64,000 nt of DNA from Chlamydomonas sphaeroides (lineage: Eukaryota > Chlorophyta > Chlorophyceae > Chlamydomonadales > Chlamydomonadaceae), in the NCBI GenBank assembly GCA_001662425.1, contig BDDC01000193.1, forward strand, positions 9,839 to 73,838, given 5' to 3'. The notes beneath the pieces were generated by a model that saw only the letters and a program-made list of their open reading frames with translations, was not told where the DNA came from and ran no database searches. The position numbers were made by a program, and so were the translations under genes. Shown in pieces: positions 1 through 11,600 of the stretch. Position 1 is the first letter of the stretch. Each line of letters begins with the position of its first letter.

Positions 1-130
1 CCTATTGGCGCGGCCGCAGCTCACTGACTTGGCTGTGTGTACGACTGGGGCACCGTGCGCTGCGACAATAATGCGGTCATGACCCTGACGGCCCTGACCG
101 GCAGCCTGCCCACCAGGAGCCTGGGGACTG
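1..130 (+). other. Leucine-rich-repeat N-terminal-cap-like fragment
   Basis: Read on the plus strand, the first 130 bases encode a stretch with the order W-x-C-x3-W-x3-C-D-N-N followed by L-T-A-L-T-G-S-L-P. This resembles the N-terminal cap and first repeat of plant-type leucine-rich-repeat proteins. A possible acceptor (cgcag) lies just before it. The frame closes soon after, and I could not find a continuing exon downstream. It may be an exon of a gene running in from the left edge, or a decayed copy. The resemblance is short and the call is weak. Confidence 0.2.
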
Positions 131-544
131 CTATGACGACTTCACATGCAATGGCGTGAACTGGCACTGGTGGGACTTCTGATCAGCTGGCCGTGCCAAC
201 ATCGCCGGCGGTCTCTTTCGCCTGCTCAATTTTTCTCGGTGTCTTTCGACACCACCCATCACAGGAGGGGAGCCCCACTAGTCTCGCCTGCTGGTGATGC
301 CGTGTGCTGTGTGGCGTGCGTGCTCTGACTCTGTGCGCATCGATGTGTGGAGGGACAGCTCTACTCCTCCTCCTGCGGGGGGCGATGTAACGAACTGTTC
401 TTCTTCTGTGATGTCAACCTTTTGAATCCGAGAAGCCCGTAACAACCGGTCATGCCACTCGAGGGTGCAGGCGGCCCCAGCACATACAGGCGAAGTCCAA
501 ACGACCACACCCAACCCAATCCGGCCCAGGGGGGAACCCCTGAT

Positions 545-628
545 CCGGCCCAGGGTCGTAGGGTGTTCGTTGTTATATCTTGAATGAACAGGGTTACGCC
601 CGACTCTCCGGCCCAGGGTCGTAGGGTG
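545..628. repeat. Short direct repeat, 21-bp unit twice
   Basis: An identical 21-base unit, CCGGCCCAGGGTCGTAGGGT plus G, occurs at 545-565 and again at 608-628. A shorter relative (GATCCGGCCCAGG) lies just upstream near 517-531. No gene was recognised around it. Confidence 0.6.
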
Positions 629-3600
629 CAGGCCAGCCCGCCCAGCACAGGCCGAGTCCAACCCTCAACGAATGCAATCCGGCGTAGGGCCCCAGTACGT
701 CCAGTGCATCTACGGAAAGACCCTACAGGACCCTACAGCGAAGTCCACCCTCTGCCAAGTTCAATCCACCCTAGGGGGCTGGACCTCGCTGGCAGCGCTG
801 ACTCATAATTTCCTCTGTGTGCGTGTGATACGACGAGTGGTCTGACTGCGATGGTCGCGCGTCCGTGTGCTGTTTCATTGAGGGCCACGCATCTAACGGC
901 CTCCACTGACTACACTGGCGGGCCCACCCATCCAGGGTCACCCCTGGCCCCGCCAACGGAGCGCCTACTGTTGGCGCGTGGGCTCCGTCGCCGTGCCGGT
1001 CGCTGGCCTCACGGTCCGCGTCGCCATGCGGGAGCAGCTAGACTTGGGCAGGAGCAGCTGCGGTTGCGGCACTGGCTGGGTGCAGGGAATGGGCGTGCCT
1101 CCCGCTACGCCAGCCTAGGTTGCTTGTATCAGGTACCTCTCTCAGACTTCCTAGCTGGTTGATGCTTGAAAGCCTACCCGGCTCCGGCGGCGGTGGGCCT
1201 CGATGCGCCTGCCCCTGTGCCCTGTCCCGCCCACCACTCCCGCCTGACGCCCCGGCCGTTGCCCCAGCTGACGCCCCCTCTGCTGCCCCGACCCCGGCTC
1301 CGATGGCGGCCCCGGCGGCCGCCCCGCCCGCGCGCCCTGCCGCGGCCCTAGTCGCCACAGGCGCCGCCGCAGCCCCCGCCGCGACCCCCGCCGCGACCCT
1401 TGTGGCGGCCCTCCCTGCCGTGCCTGCGGCGCTCGCGGCATGCCTGCAGCGGCTGTGGCGCCTGCACTGGGAGAGACCCGGCATGAGGAGCCTTCCTGGC
1501 GGCTGCCGGTCGGTAGCTTTGCGTGCTGCGGCATGCGAGCGGCTTTCGCCGCGGCTGGCCACTCCTCGCGCCGACCGTGGGGCGCCGTTATGACGGCCGG
1601 CCACCGCATTCACCACTACCGGGGCTGTCCGGGGGCCGGCGCCTGCTGATCATGGATTCCGGAACATGTTGAGGCGGGTTCATGTGTCCCGCCAGGCGCT
1701 GTGGGTGGGTGGTCTAGGCGCCAGAGGCGTGCTGGCAGCCGGTCTGCTGCTAAAGCCTGTTGAGCTTGTTGCCGCTGCTCCCGGGCCGCCGGCTCCCGGC
1801 GCCTGCTGCGAGCCGCCGGCGCCGGCGCCCGGCTGCAGCTGCGGGCCGCCTGCACGCTTGTGACAAGGCGGTGAGGTAGCCAGTCTATGCCTTCGGCCCA
1901 TGCCGGGACACGCCCGGCCGCTACCACATACATCACCAAGCGCCAAGTTCACATGCCAATCACGATTCACGAATCCAAGTGTCCCACATGAAGCAGTTCG
2001 CCGCGCCGCTCCCTCGTAACCTGAAACAACCAGACCGCAACCCCAGCCCCCATCTCATTATCAGCGCCCCGCCTGGCCCCAGAACAGATGGCAGCGAGCA
2101 GGTGCAGCCACTCGCATTCAATGGCATTTTACTTGAGGACAGCGTGCCAGTCATTGAATGGCTGGTGGTGCGCATGGCTGGTGCGCTGGCTATTGCTGGC
2201 GACAGCATGCCGGCCGGCGCCAAGGCACAGTGTCCCCTCCTGGTCATCTCCGATTCTCCACAGGGCACCAGACTGATAGCCCCCCGCGTAGTGAAGGTGG
2301 CACAGGGAGAGCCTGGATAACTGCACCTCTGTCACATCGGGGTGGACAGCGCAGGGCTTCGGTTGTGCCAGCGCGGATGGAGAGGGCCCAGGATAGGGGG
2401 CTTGGTGCTGAGGCGACAACGCACGCAGGCTGGCAGGGCGTAGCTGAGTGGCGACGGGGGCTGCTTGCAGCTGCTCGCCGTGCGGGCACGCATGGCATGC
2501 CGCGTGCCCGGGCTAGACAACCACTGGCTAGGCGGGGCGACGAGTGCAGGGGTCTGTCTTCCCCGCCACGAGGCCACCGTCAGCCAATCAAAGCAGAATT
2601 CCACCGTCAGCCTGATGGGTAGTACAGACACCGCGCTCCAGGCCCCGCCTGCCTCCCGGCCGTTCGCCAGTGTCCCGGCCCTATTGCCCTGCTACGCTGG
2701 TGCGGTTCCTGTGGTGGGGGCGGGGACGAGGCGCTGTCATCATTCACGTGACCGGGGCCCTATCAAGGCGCCCCGCGCATAGCTGCGGTGCTTGGAATGC
2801 GTGTGGACTGCCCCGAACCAGCGCCGCACAGTCATATCGCTGCACGTGTGTTGTCTGGAGCGCCGCTGTTGCGACATCGACCATAGGCGCCGCTGCAGGG
2901 GGGCTGCCCGCGGTGCACGTGACCACTGAGCAATGACCCATGGGACGACAAGAGAGCAAGTCAAGGCCAGCCGCGGCTTACTCCCCACACCGCAGGGGCT
3001 TGCGTTGGCCGCAATCCGCCTAGCCACAGCCGCAGCCTCTGCCACCACCGATGCCGCCGCCAGCAAGAAAGACACCCAGGCGGCCGCAAGGGACTTGCGA
3101 GCGGCCGCCCCTGGGGACAGCACCACGTCACGCCCGCGTCAGGTTGCAAGACACACACGCACATAACACATTAGGCTGCTCACGCAGCGCTCCCACCGCA
3201 GTTCGCCGTTGTCGCTCATCGTCATCGACGTGCTTACGTGAACGTCGCGCTTACCACCCGGACCCCTCATGTGTACACAGAAAAAAGGATCGGTGCCGCG
3301 CAGCCGCACTTACCGCTGCACATCTTCGCCCTCGCACACGCGCTCACCCAAATCTTCCGAAGACGTGGCTCGTAAACGATCCGGCCGGTGCACCGAGGGG
3401 AAAAAGGGCAACCGCCACGGACACACCCAAGACGCGCACAACACATACACGGCACACCTGAAAGCCACGCTCATGCACGCAGGTCTGCCGCGCCCACGTG
3501 CGCCCGGGCACTCGCTCTCGTGCAGCCGGGCATTCCCATATCATTGCGCTCCGGCGCGTGCATGCACGTCCCCCACATGCAGCGCGCAACACCACTGGGT

Positions 3601-3824
3601 GATGGTACACCGTCGGTACAGGCGGCCGGCCCCCGCCCCCAAACGCTTCCCACGTAGACACGCCATGCATGCACCTATCAGGCGCCGAGCTGCCCGCCCT
3701 CGGCGCCGCGCCGCATCGACGCGCCGACGTCTGGAAGAACCCCCGCCCCATGCCGTTGCCGCTCTCTCCACTCGCTGTGACCATGGCCCCGACAAGCCGC
3801 CGTGCCTGTACAAACTCAGTGCTG
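629..3824. other. No gene recognised; low-complexity and intergenic DNA
   Basis: I see no gene I can support in these 3.2 kb, although open frames exist on both strands as expected at this GC content. Positions 1200-1430 are a GCC/CCC-rich block that would read as Pro/Ala-rich on the plus strand or Gly/Ala-rich on the minus strand. It could be part of an unrecognised coding exon or simple low complexity. A 113-codon plus-strand frame at 1979-2320 has no recognisable motif. The right end probably holds the 3' UTR of the Dof gene. Confidence 0.4.
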
Positions 3825-5967
3825 CTACCGGCCGCCGCCGAAGGCCGCGGCCGCGGCCGCCTGCTGCAACGCAAGGCCAGCGTACGAGCCTGGGGCCTGT
3901 CCGCCGTATGTCCCGTAGTTCGACCACAGGCCGCCGCATGCGCCGCCGCTTGCGGCCGCCAAAGCCCCATGGGCCTGCAGCACCTGGGCGGCAGTTGGGC
4001 CGCTGCCGGACAGCATCCCAACGGGCGCCTTCGAGCCACCGCCCGCCGCTGCGGCGGCCGCAAGAGAGAGCCAGTCCGCGCCCGCGCCGCCGCCAACGCC
4101 CGATGGCGAGGCCGGCAGCATGCCAGAGCCGCTTGACGCCGTTGTCAAGGACTGTGCGTGCTGTAGCGACTCGAGCGCCGCTGCGGCTCCGCCAGACCCC
4201 AGCCAGCCCATGCCGCCGAGCCCCGCCTGCTGCAGCAGCCCCGAGCGCTGCAATGAGTCGAGCGAGGCCATGGCCGCAGCCGTGCTAGCCGAGCTGCCGT
4301 GCTGGCCAACGCCCGCGGCCTGCAGCAGCGACGGCATGCCACCGCCGGGTTGCAGCAGGCCGTTCAGCTGCTGCAGCTGCGCGTGTTGCAGCTGCTGCCG
4401 CGTCAGCATCGAGGCGTCGAGTAGGCCGCCCGCGCCGCCCACCGTCTCCTGCTGCAGCAGCAGCGGGTGCAGATTTGCGGCGGTGAGCGCGGAGGGCGCG
4501 CCGCCGGGCCCCATGACCGCCGCAAGCGAGGCCATGCTGGGGGGAAGGCTGAGGCCGGCCAGCTGCGAGGTGTTGAGGGAGGTGGCGCCGACCATGCTCA
4601 TGCTCATGGGCATGTGGCCGTGGTGGGCTTGCGCCATATCTAGCTCGGACTTGAGCCGCACGCGGCGGCCCTGCACGCAAATCTCCTCCAAACCGCCCAT
4701 GCCCAGGCCGATGCCGGGCCCGGCATCCGCGTCGTCCGACGCCGTGCCGCCGTTGTGGCCGTTTTGCGGCGGCGATGGCTGCTGCGAGAGCTGGGAGCCG
4801 TGGGCCTGGGGCGACGAGTGCTGCTGGTGCTGGCCGCCGGCCAGTGGCGGTGGCGAGGGCGAGGAGGACTGGCGCTGCTGCCCGAGATGGACGTCCGAGT
4901 GGCCGTTGGGGAGCTGCTGCTGCAGCGCCTGCAGCTGCGCCAGGCTGGTGGGCAGGTCGTCGGGGTGTGGGCCCCCGAGCAGCAGCCGAGCGTCGAGGGC
5001 GCCCATGCCCGACATACCCCCGCCGCCGGCTAGCCCAGCGCCCCCGCCGACCCACGTCCCCTGGAGAGAGGCGTTGAGCTTGAGGCCCGCCAGCCCAGCG
5101 CCGTGCCCCGCCAGAAGCTGTGGGTGCGAGGCGTACGCAGCCGCAACGTGGTTGTTGGACAGGAGCGCGGCCGTGGGGTCCGTGGCCGCTAGGAGCGCGG
5201 CTGGGTAGCCCCCGCTGCCGGACAGGCCGAAGATGCCAGACTGCGCAGCCGCGGTGAGCTGCTCAGCGAGCGAGGCCGTGTTCTTGGAGTCGCGACCACC
5301 CACAACTTTGCTCTTGCTCTTGCGCCGGCCGGAGCCGGGCGCAATGTTTCTGAGAGTCCCGCCTGCAGTCCAGTACCGCTGGCACGTCTGCAAGGGAGAC
5401 AGATATCCGCGAGACGGCTTCGAGTGCAGGTCGCGAGGCACAGCCAGACGGCTTCGAGAGCAGGCCACCTTCTAGACATAACGCATGCATGTCAAGGCCA
5501 GGGGTGGGGGCGTGCGCACCTTGCAGTAATACCGCGGCTGCTTTATGTTGTAGTTGTTGTAGTAGCAAAACTTTGTGTCCATGCTGCTGCAGCGGGGACA
5601 CGCTTCCTTGCGCTCCGGCCTGCAGAACACAGCAACCGTTTCAATTGACACGGAGAATTAAAAAGAGAAAACATGTGAGCCACAGAAGTGCTGGGGCCGC
5701 CGAAACTCACCGTGGAAGCTTGGGGCGTCCCTGGGCATCCTTGTTGGCCGCCCCATTGAAGCCGTTCTCCTCGCCCTCATCGTCCTCAGGTGAGCTATCA
5801 CGCTCTAGCTGCTTCCTCTTTGCTGAGATGGGCGCTGTTGAGAATTTGCCGCGCTGAGCGCCCAGCTTGCTGTTGTCCTCTTGCAGGTCGCGGTCCAGCA
5901 GGGTCGACCAGTCCTCAAGCGGCGCGCCTGACGCCGCGCCAAAGGCCTCCCTTGCAGCCCCGTCCAT
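3825..5967 (-). CDS. Dof-type zinc-finger transcription factor
   Basis: DNA-binding transcription factor of the plant/algal Dof family, which binds AAAG-core promoter elements in the nucleus. Three exons (5967-5711, 5619-5520, 5387-3825) join into 639 aa. The Dof finger lies at about residues 93-141. It has CPRC at 93-96, then 21 residues including FCYYNNYN and QPRYY, then CKTC at 118-121, then QRYWTAGGTLRN and a basic GRRKSKSK tail. All four zinc-ligand cysteines are present. The second intron splits the finger immediately after the CK of CKTC. The rest is a long Gln/Ser/Gly/Ala-rich low-complexity region, as expected for a transactivation domain. The chosen ATG at 5967 is directly preceded by an acceptor-like ttccctcag. 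A further upstream coding exon (about 6050-6154, also phase 0) is therefore possible. Confidence 0.93.
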
Positions 5968-6742
5968 CTGAGGGAACCGCAGCAGAAAGGCCCTTAAAAT
6001 CTAAAGCGGTCCAGAAGTTCGTTGCCCGGCCTAAAGCTCCCGCGCCTACCAGGAGGCCCGCACGAGCCAGGAGGGCGCCACGCGCAGCGCCAGGCCCGAT
6101 GTAAGCGGCGGGGGCTGCCAGTGCGCCCGCCGCCGAGTTCGGTGAAGCTTGCACGAAAGGGGCAGGTCCTAGTTTCCTAGCGAGTGATCCGGGCTTAAGT
6201 GGGCGATGAATCCCTGCACATTGCGGAGCGCGTATCTGTGTGCTCCTTGGTCTGCCTCAGTGCGAGGACGCAGTGGCTGGTCAGCTTTGCTTCACCCATG
6301 CACTAAACGGTCACCCCGCACCGCAACTTTTTGCTGTCACAGTAGATACAACCCACTGCTTGCCACACAACGAAGCTGAAAGCGCGCGTGGACGCGTTGT
6401 CGTATTGGCGGGGCGTGCACGCGAACCCGACCTCACCGCGAGGACGCGCTAGCAACTCTGAGCAGTCGCGCTAGCATAGTCTGCTTACGCCGGAGTCAAG
6501 GTTGCTGCGGAGGTAGGATGTGACCCAGGGACCACAACCGGACTATGACCATGACCTTTCCGTGTCCTTGCCTTTTTACTGCTCGCCCCCCCCTGTCAAA
6601 GTAACATGCTCTTCCCCATACAAGCCAGCCACACTTCATTGGTGTCAACACAACACCAAGTCACTGCCGATGCCAGCCTGCTTGAGGCCAGGGGTGCCCC
6701 GCTTCACCCCCAAACCCACGCACACCCTTCACGCCCGGCGCC
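5968..6742. other. Intergenic: RFC1 3' flank and Dof upstream region
   Basis: Both neighbours are on the minus strand, so this stretch should hold the 3' UTR of RFC1 and the promoter/5' UTR of the Dof gene. A frame at 6154-6050 could be an additional 5' exon of the Dof gene, with donor gtaggcg at 6049. I see no other gene. Confidence 0.4.
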
Positions 6743-8608
6743 TCATTTCTTCCCGCCCCTGCCCCCGCCAGCCCCCCGCCCCCGGCCGGCCCCGGCCTTT
6801 GCGCCAGCCCCACCCCTCCCACCACCCCGCCCACCACCGGCAGCACCCGCCTTTTTCCCCTTGCCGCCCTTTCCCTCGTCCTTGACCTGCACGCTCAGGC
6901 CCTTGCGCGCCAGCCGGGCCGCCAGCGTCCCCGCGTCAACGTCGTCGTCCTCCTCCTCCTCGCCGGCGGCGCCCTCGACCGGCTCCTCCTTGACCACCGG
7001 CTTGGCCTGCTGCAGACGCAAAGGGCACACCAGCCGCGCGACGTCACACGCCGAGCAGTCCCCTTGCCTGCTCCTCGCCCGTGCATGCCCTGGCAGCAGT
7101 CCCCATGCGCTGCCAATGCTGCCCGGGCGGTCGACACCGGGCGGCCCCGGGCGCACCTGCTGCTCGCCCTCGCCGCCCTCGCCGCCCTCCTCCTCGTCGT
7201 CGTCGGCCGCCGCCGCCTTGCGCCCCTTGGCCTTGCCCTTGCCGCCGCGCCCCAGCTTGACCTCCTCCACTTGGGCCGAGCAGCGCGGCGCGGGCGCGTT
7301 GGCGTTCAGGCTCCTGAGTACGACAGGGCACACGGAACCAGGGGACCACCAGTGGCGCGGCCGTACATGCACATCTCGAGTTGTGCCCCTCTGCCTGCAC
7401 AGCAGTCTGTCCTCCAGCGGAATCGCTAAGGAAGCAACGATGGAGCATCATCTGGGAGGACATAAGCGAGTGCCGTAGCACTGACCCCGTCAGCCAAACA
7501 CCTTCCCGTGGGAAGGCGACTGTTTGGCCAGCCGCGCAAGCGCAGCAGCTCTTCGCTCAGCTGGCTACAGGCAAGCGCATTACCACGGAGTCCCACCTCC
7601 CCGGGATCGCGAAGGGCCCATACGCCCACCGCCTACCCTCCACGCCGTGGGACCCCCGGCCCAGGCCCCACCGTGTGAGCGCGGCCTTGACCTTGGCGGG
7701 CACCTCCTTGAAGTGGTCCTCCGCCCAGGCCGCCTTGCTCTTGAAGGACGTCACGTCCAGGATGTAGTCCAGCTGCTCCCTGCACGGCAGCAGCGGCGCA
7801 CGCCGCCGCCGGCGCACGGCCGCGTCATGAGGTGCACCGGAGCTGAACGAACGCCGCGGCTGTGCCACTCCGCTTCAACAACGAGCGCGGCCGCTACGGC
7901 CCAGCCCATAGCACGCACCAGTGCCTCTGGCCCCTCCACTTGGCCCACGCGACCCCACACACCCCTGTGCCCCTCCGCCCCACCCACTTGTCTACGCAGT
8001 AGCCCGTCATGAGCTCGGTGAGGCTCGGCACCGCCGCCTCCTGGCCTTCCTTGAGCGGCCGCACCAGCAGGTGCCGCAGCGCCGAGGCGTACTCGAGCCG
8101 CACCGCGGGCCGGTTGGCGGCCACGCGGCCGCTGGCGGCCATGGTGGTCGCCAGCTCGCCCAGCAGCCGCCGCTGCTTGCCGCTGGTCGAGTTGTTGCCC
8201 AGCCAGGCAGTGAAGCTGGGGGCGGGGGAGGGAGGGGGCGGGAGGGGACGCGAGGGGTGGCGTGTGACACAGGCATGGGCGCGGGGCGGGAGGCGGGGAT
8301 GCACCGGGCCGGGTGCGCGTGTGGGATGAGGGCGTCGTGGGTGTCTGCGCTGGCCGGGGGGCGAGGGAGGGCAGGGCACGAGGGGCGGCGACGCGCCCTG
8401 CGTCGGCCGGAGGGACGGGCGTGCCGCGCAGGGACGCGAGCTTACCGCGGGAAGTTCTGCTCCGTGGGGTACAGGCCGAACACCTCGCGTGGGCCGCGGA
8501 TGTAGGCCGCGGGCATGACGCTGCCCACCATGACCGCAATGGGCATCAGGCTCCAGTTCTGCGGGCGCGCAGCGATGGCAGCTCAGCAGCTCAGCAACCA
8601 GCAGCCAG

Positions 8609-8660
<52 letters not shown>

Positions 8661-11600
8661 CGCCGCTGGGCCAATGACCCCTCGGCCCAGTTGGCGGCGC
8701 AAGCGCAGCATGCCGCGGTTGGCTACCACCCGGGGCTCGCCTCCGCGTGGCCCGTGCGAGCAACCCCCTGCTGCTGCTTGGCTGCCGGCTTGGCTGCCGG
8801 CTTAGTTGTCGGCTTGGCTGCCCCGGCGCTCCCACCTGGTACCTCCGGATCTGCGTGTTGATGATGTCGCCCTGCGAGATGCCATCCGCGGCCTTGGCAA
8901 TGGCGCGCAGCCGGTCCACCGGCGACTCTGCGCAGGCGATGGCAGCGCGGGGGCAGCCCGCGCGACACGGCACAAGCACACCTTGCCATAGACACGAGGG
9001 CAAGGCCAGGTAGGGGCAGGCGCAACCGGCACCGCCGTCGAGTACATGGAGCTCCCCGCGTGTTCCTTTACCCCAGCCTCGGCCTGAAGCCGCAGCCCCT
9101 CCTCCCCCTCTCCCCAGCTGCTCACGCGCGATGGAGGGCTTGTGGTTGAGGTAGTTCTCCTGCACCAGCAGCGGCACCATATCCGCGTCCGCAAACACCA
9201 GGTCGCTGCGGTCGCTCAGCCGCAGCGCCGCGGCGCCCGGGTCCATGAGCGTGCGCGCGCAAGTGAAGGGGCTCTGGTCGCTGTCCTTGCTGGTGCCCAG
9301 CTTGCCGCGGACCTGGGGCCGGCGGGGGTGCCAGTGGGTGGGGTGGGCGACGGGGTGACAGGCGGAGGCCAGGGCGGCAGGGCGCGGGAGCCAACGGGCG
9401 GGTGAGCAGCTGGGGGCGTGGGCCGGGAGCACACAGGGCCACCCGGTGACAGCCGCGCCCTCTCCAGCTGCTGCCGGCTGGCTCCCCTGGTGCCTGCGGC
9501 CGCTCGGGCCCCACGCCTTTTGGTGCCTGCGGCCGCTCGTGCCCCAATCCCTTTGGCGCCTGCGGCGGCACGGGCCTCGCGCACGCACCTCGTCGTAGGT
9601 CAGCGCCGTGGCGCGCAGGCGCACCATCTGCAGCTGGCCCAGGATGAGCCGCAGGTCGCCGCCCGCACCGCCCACCAGCGCGTCCATGGTGGACTGGGGG
9701 GCCGGGAGGGAGGGAGGGGAGGGGGCCGGGGCAAGGTTGTGCGGAGCGCGCGTGGGGGTGGCGGTACGGTCATGCGAAGAGCGCGCGTGGAGGTCATGGA
9801 GGTTTGCGCAGCGCAGTCGGTCTGTGCCCTTGCACGACAGCGCTGCGAGGCACGTGTGCACGCGAAGAGCACAGGCCGGCGCCAGCGTCGTTCCGGCGGT
9901 TGTCTTTTTGTAGCGTTGCGTTTATTGCGTGCTCGGCAGCAGGGAACGCACGACTGCCGAAACCAGTGGTGTATCCCTGTACCGTGTTTGTCCACGGCAT
10001 AGCTGGGCCCACCTATTCTTCCGCGGCACCCCACCCCGCCCACCGCCCCTGCGGGCGAGCCCCTCTGCCACAGCAAGCACCCCTTCCTCTGGGCCCAGGT
10101 ACGCCTCTGGTCAACTGTCGAGTCGCATGCACACACGAGCCCTAAAAGTTGAGCACACACGAGCCCCACGCGCGGGCTGGCCTCGTCGTCGCAACCGGCA
10201 CTGCACCGCGCCGACGCACCTGGTTGACGCTGAGGCCCTCGGCGGCGCAGATCTCGCACATGCGCTTGGAGATCTGCTGGCTGGTGGGCTTGCGGAACTC
10301 CAGCTCCAGGCAGTAGTTGCGCAGCGACTTGAGCTTCTGGTTGTACTTGTCGTTGCAAATGCAGATGATCGGCACCTGGCGGCCGGGAGGGCAGGAGCAC
10401 GGGCGGCGAGGGTGCGTGGAATTGGTGTCTACGAGGGTTGGCAGCAAGGCGCGTTGCCGAGCGGTGGCCAGGGCGCTTTGGATGTAGGTAGGCGTGGGGC
10501 ATGGGGAACGGTGGGTAGGCGGCCACCGGACGGGCAGAGGGTTGCCGCCCTCGGCAGGGCGGGACGGGATGGGCCCCGTTATGGGTGCGGCCCACCTTGG
10601 AGCGCTTGATGGTGTCCATTAGGTCCTGCACGCCACCGCGGTCACCGCCTGGCCGGGGAACACGCCAACAGGGAGCCAAGCAGAGTGTCGGCGGGCTTGG
10701 TCCCCCGTCGGCACCGGCTGCAGCCCTCCTCGCGCCTCGCCCGCCCAGGGGCTCGGTAGCTTTGTGCCCTGCGCAATGATCTCCCCTTCCTCGCTGCGTT
10801 GCACCCACACATCTGATGATACGGCCGATGATTGACCTCGCTGGACCCTATCGACTCTGTCGGCTGGACCATGACGGCTCATGCGCACACCCCGCCGCAC
10901 CGCTCATGCCGTCCACCTCGTCCATCACCAGCAGCTGCCGCCGCCGGCCGCCCGCCGCTCCGCCCATGGGCAACGTGGTGTTGGTGGCCATCTCCTTGAT
11001 CAGGTTGGCGGTCTTGCCGCCGATGCCCTCCGACACCTTGCTGCTGGCCTTGTTGCGCGTGTCGCTGGCGTTCATCTCAACCACCTCGAACCTGCGGGCG
11101 TGGTTTGCGGCATGGACAAAAGAGGAGTCACCCACCGCGGACCCTCCAGTAGGGCACTCATGGCGCCATCGCCACAGCCGCCGGCAGGGCCCGCGCAGCA
11201 GCCTGCCACATCCCGGGCCTCCAGGGTCTCCAGGGCCAGCACCAAGGACCCCGGCAGGGGCGGTCTTAGCGGCAGCCATTCGTGGGCGGCGAGGCCCCGC
11301 GCCTCACCCGCACTCGCGGGCGATGATGTGAGCTGCGCTGGTCTTGCCGATGCCGGGCGGCCCGCTGAGCAGCACGGCCTTCTTGGTCATGTCCTTGGGC
11401 TTGGAGCCGCCGCCCTTGGCCGCGGGCGCCGTGGCGCCTCGCAGGTGCACCTGGCGGGGATGCGGGGGGGGGGTCAGAACTAGTACCGGGAATGGGGCAA
11501 GGATGGCGCGTGGGTGCATTCAAGGCTGGTCCCGGGCGTGGGGCTAGATGCGGACGGGCAGGCAGCGCACGCTCCTCGCCGGTTGCAGCGCGCGCACCTC

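Noticed and set aside
1120..1616. Overlapping long Ala/Pro-rich and Gly/Arg-rich frames on both strands
   Set aside because: The block is simple GCC/CCC-rich sequence; open frames in several phases are expected, and no splice structure or motif supports any of them.
8608..8661. GGCA repeat as a CRISPR-like array
   Set aside because: Uninterrupted tetranucleotide microsatellite without spacers in a eukaryotic intron.
7894..9861. 655-residue minus-strand frame rich in Arg/Pro
   Set aside because: It contains pieces of RFC1 exons joined by unspliced introns, including the GGCA microsatellite. It is an intron read-through, not a separate gene.
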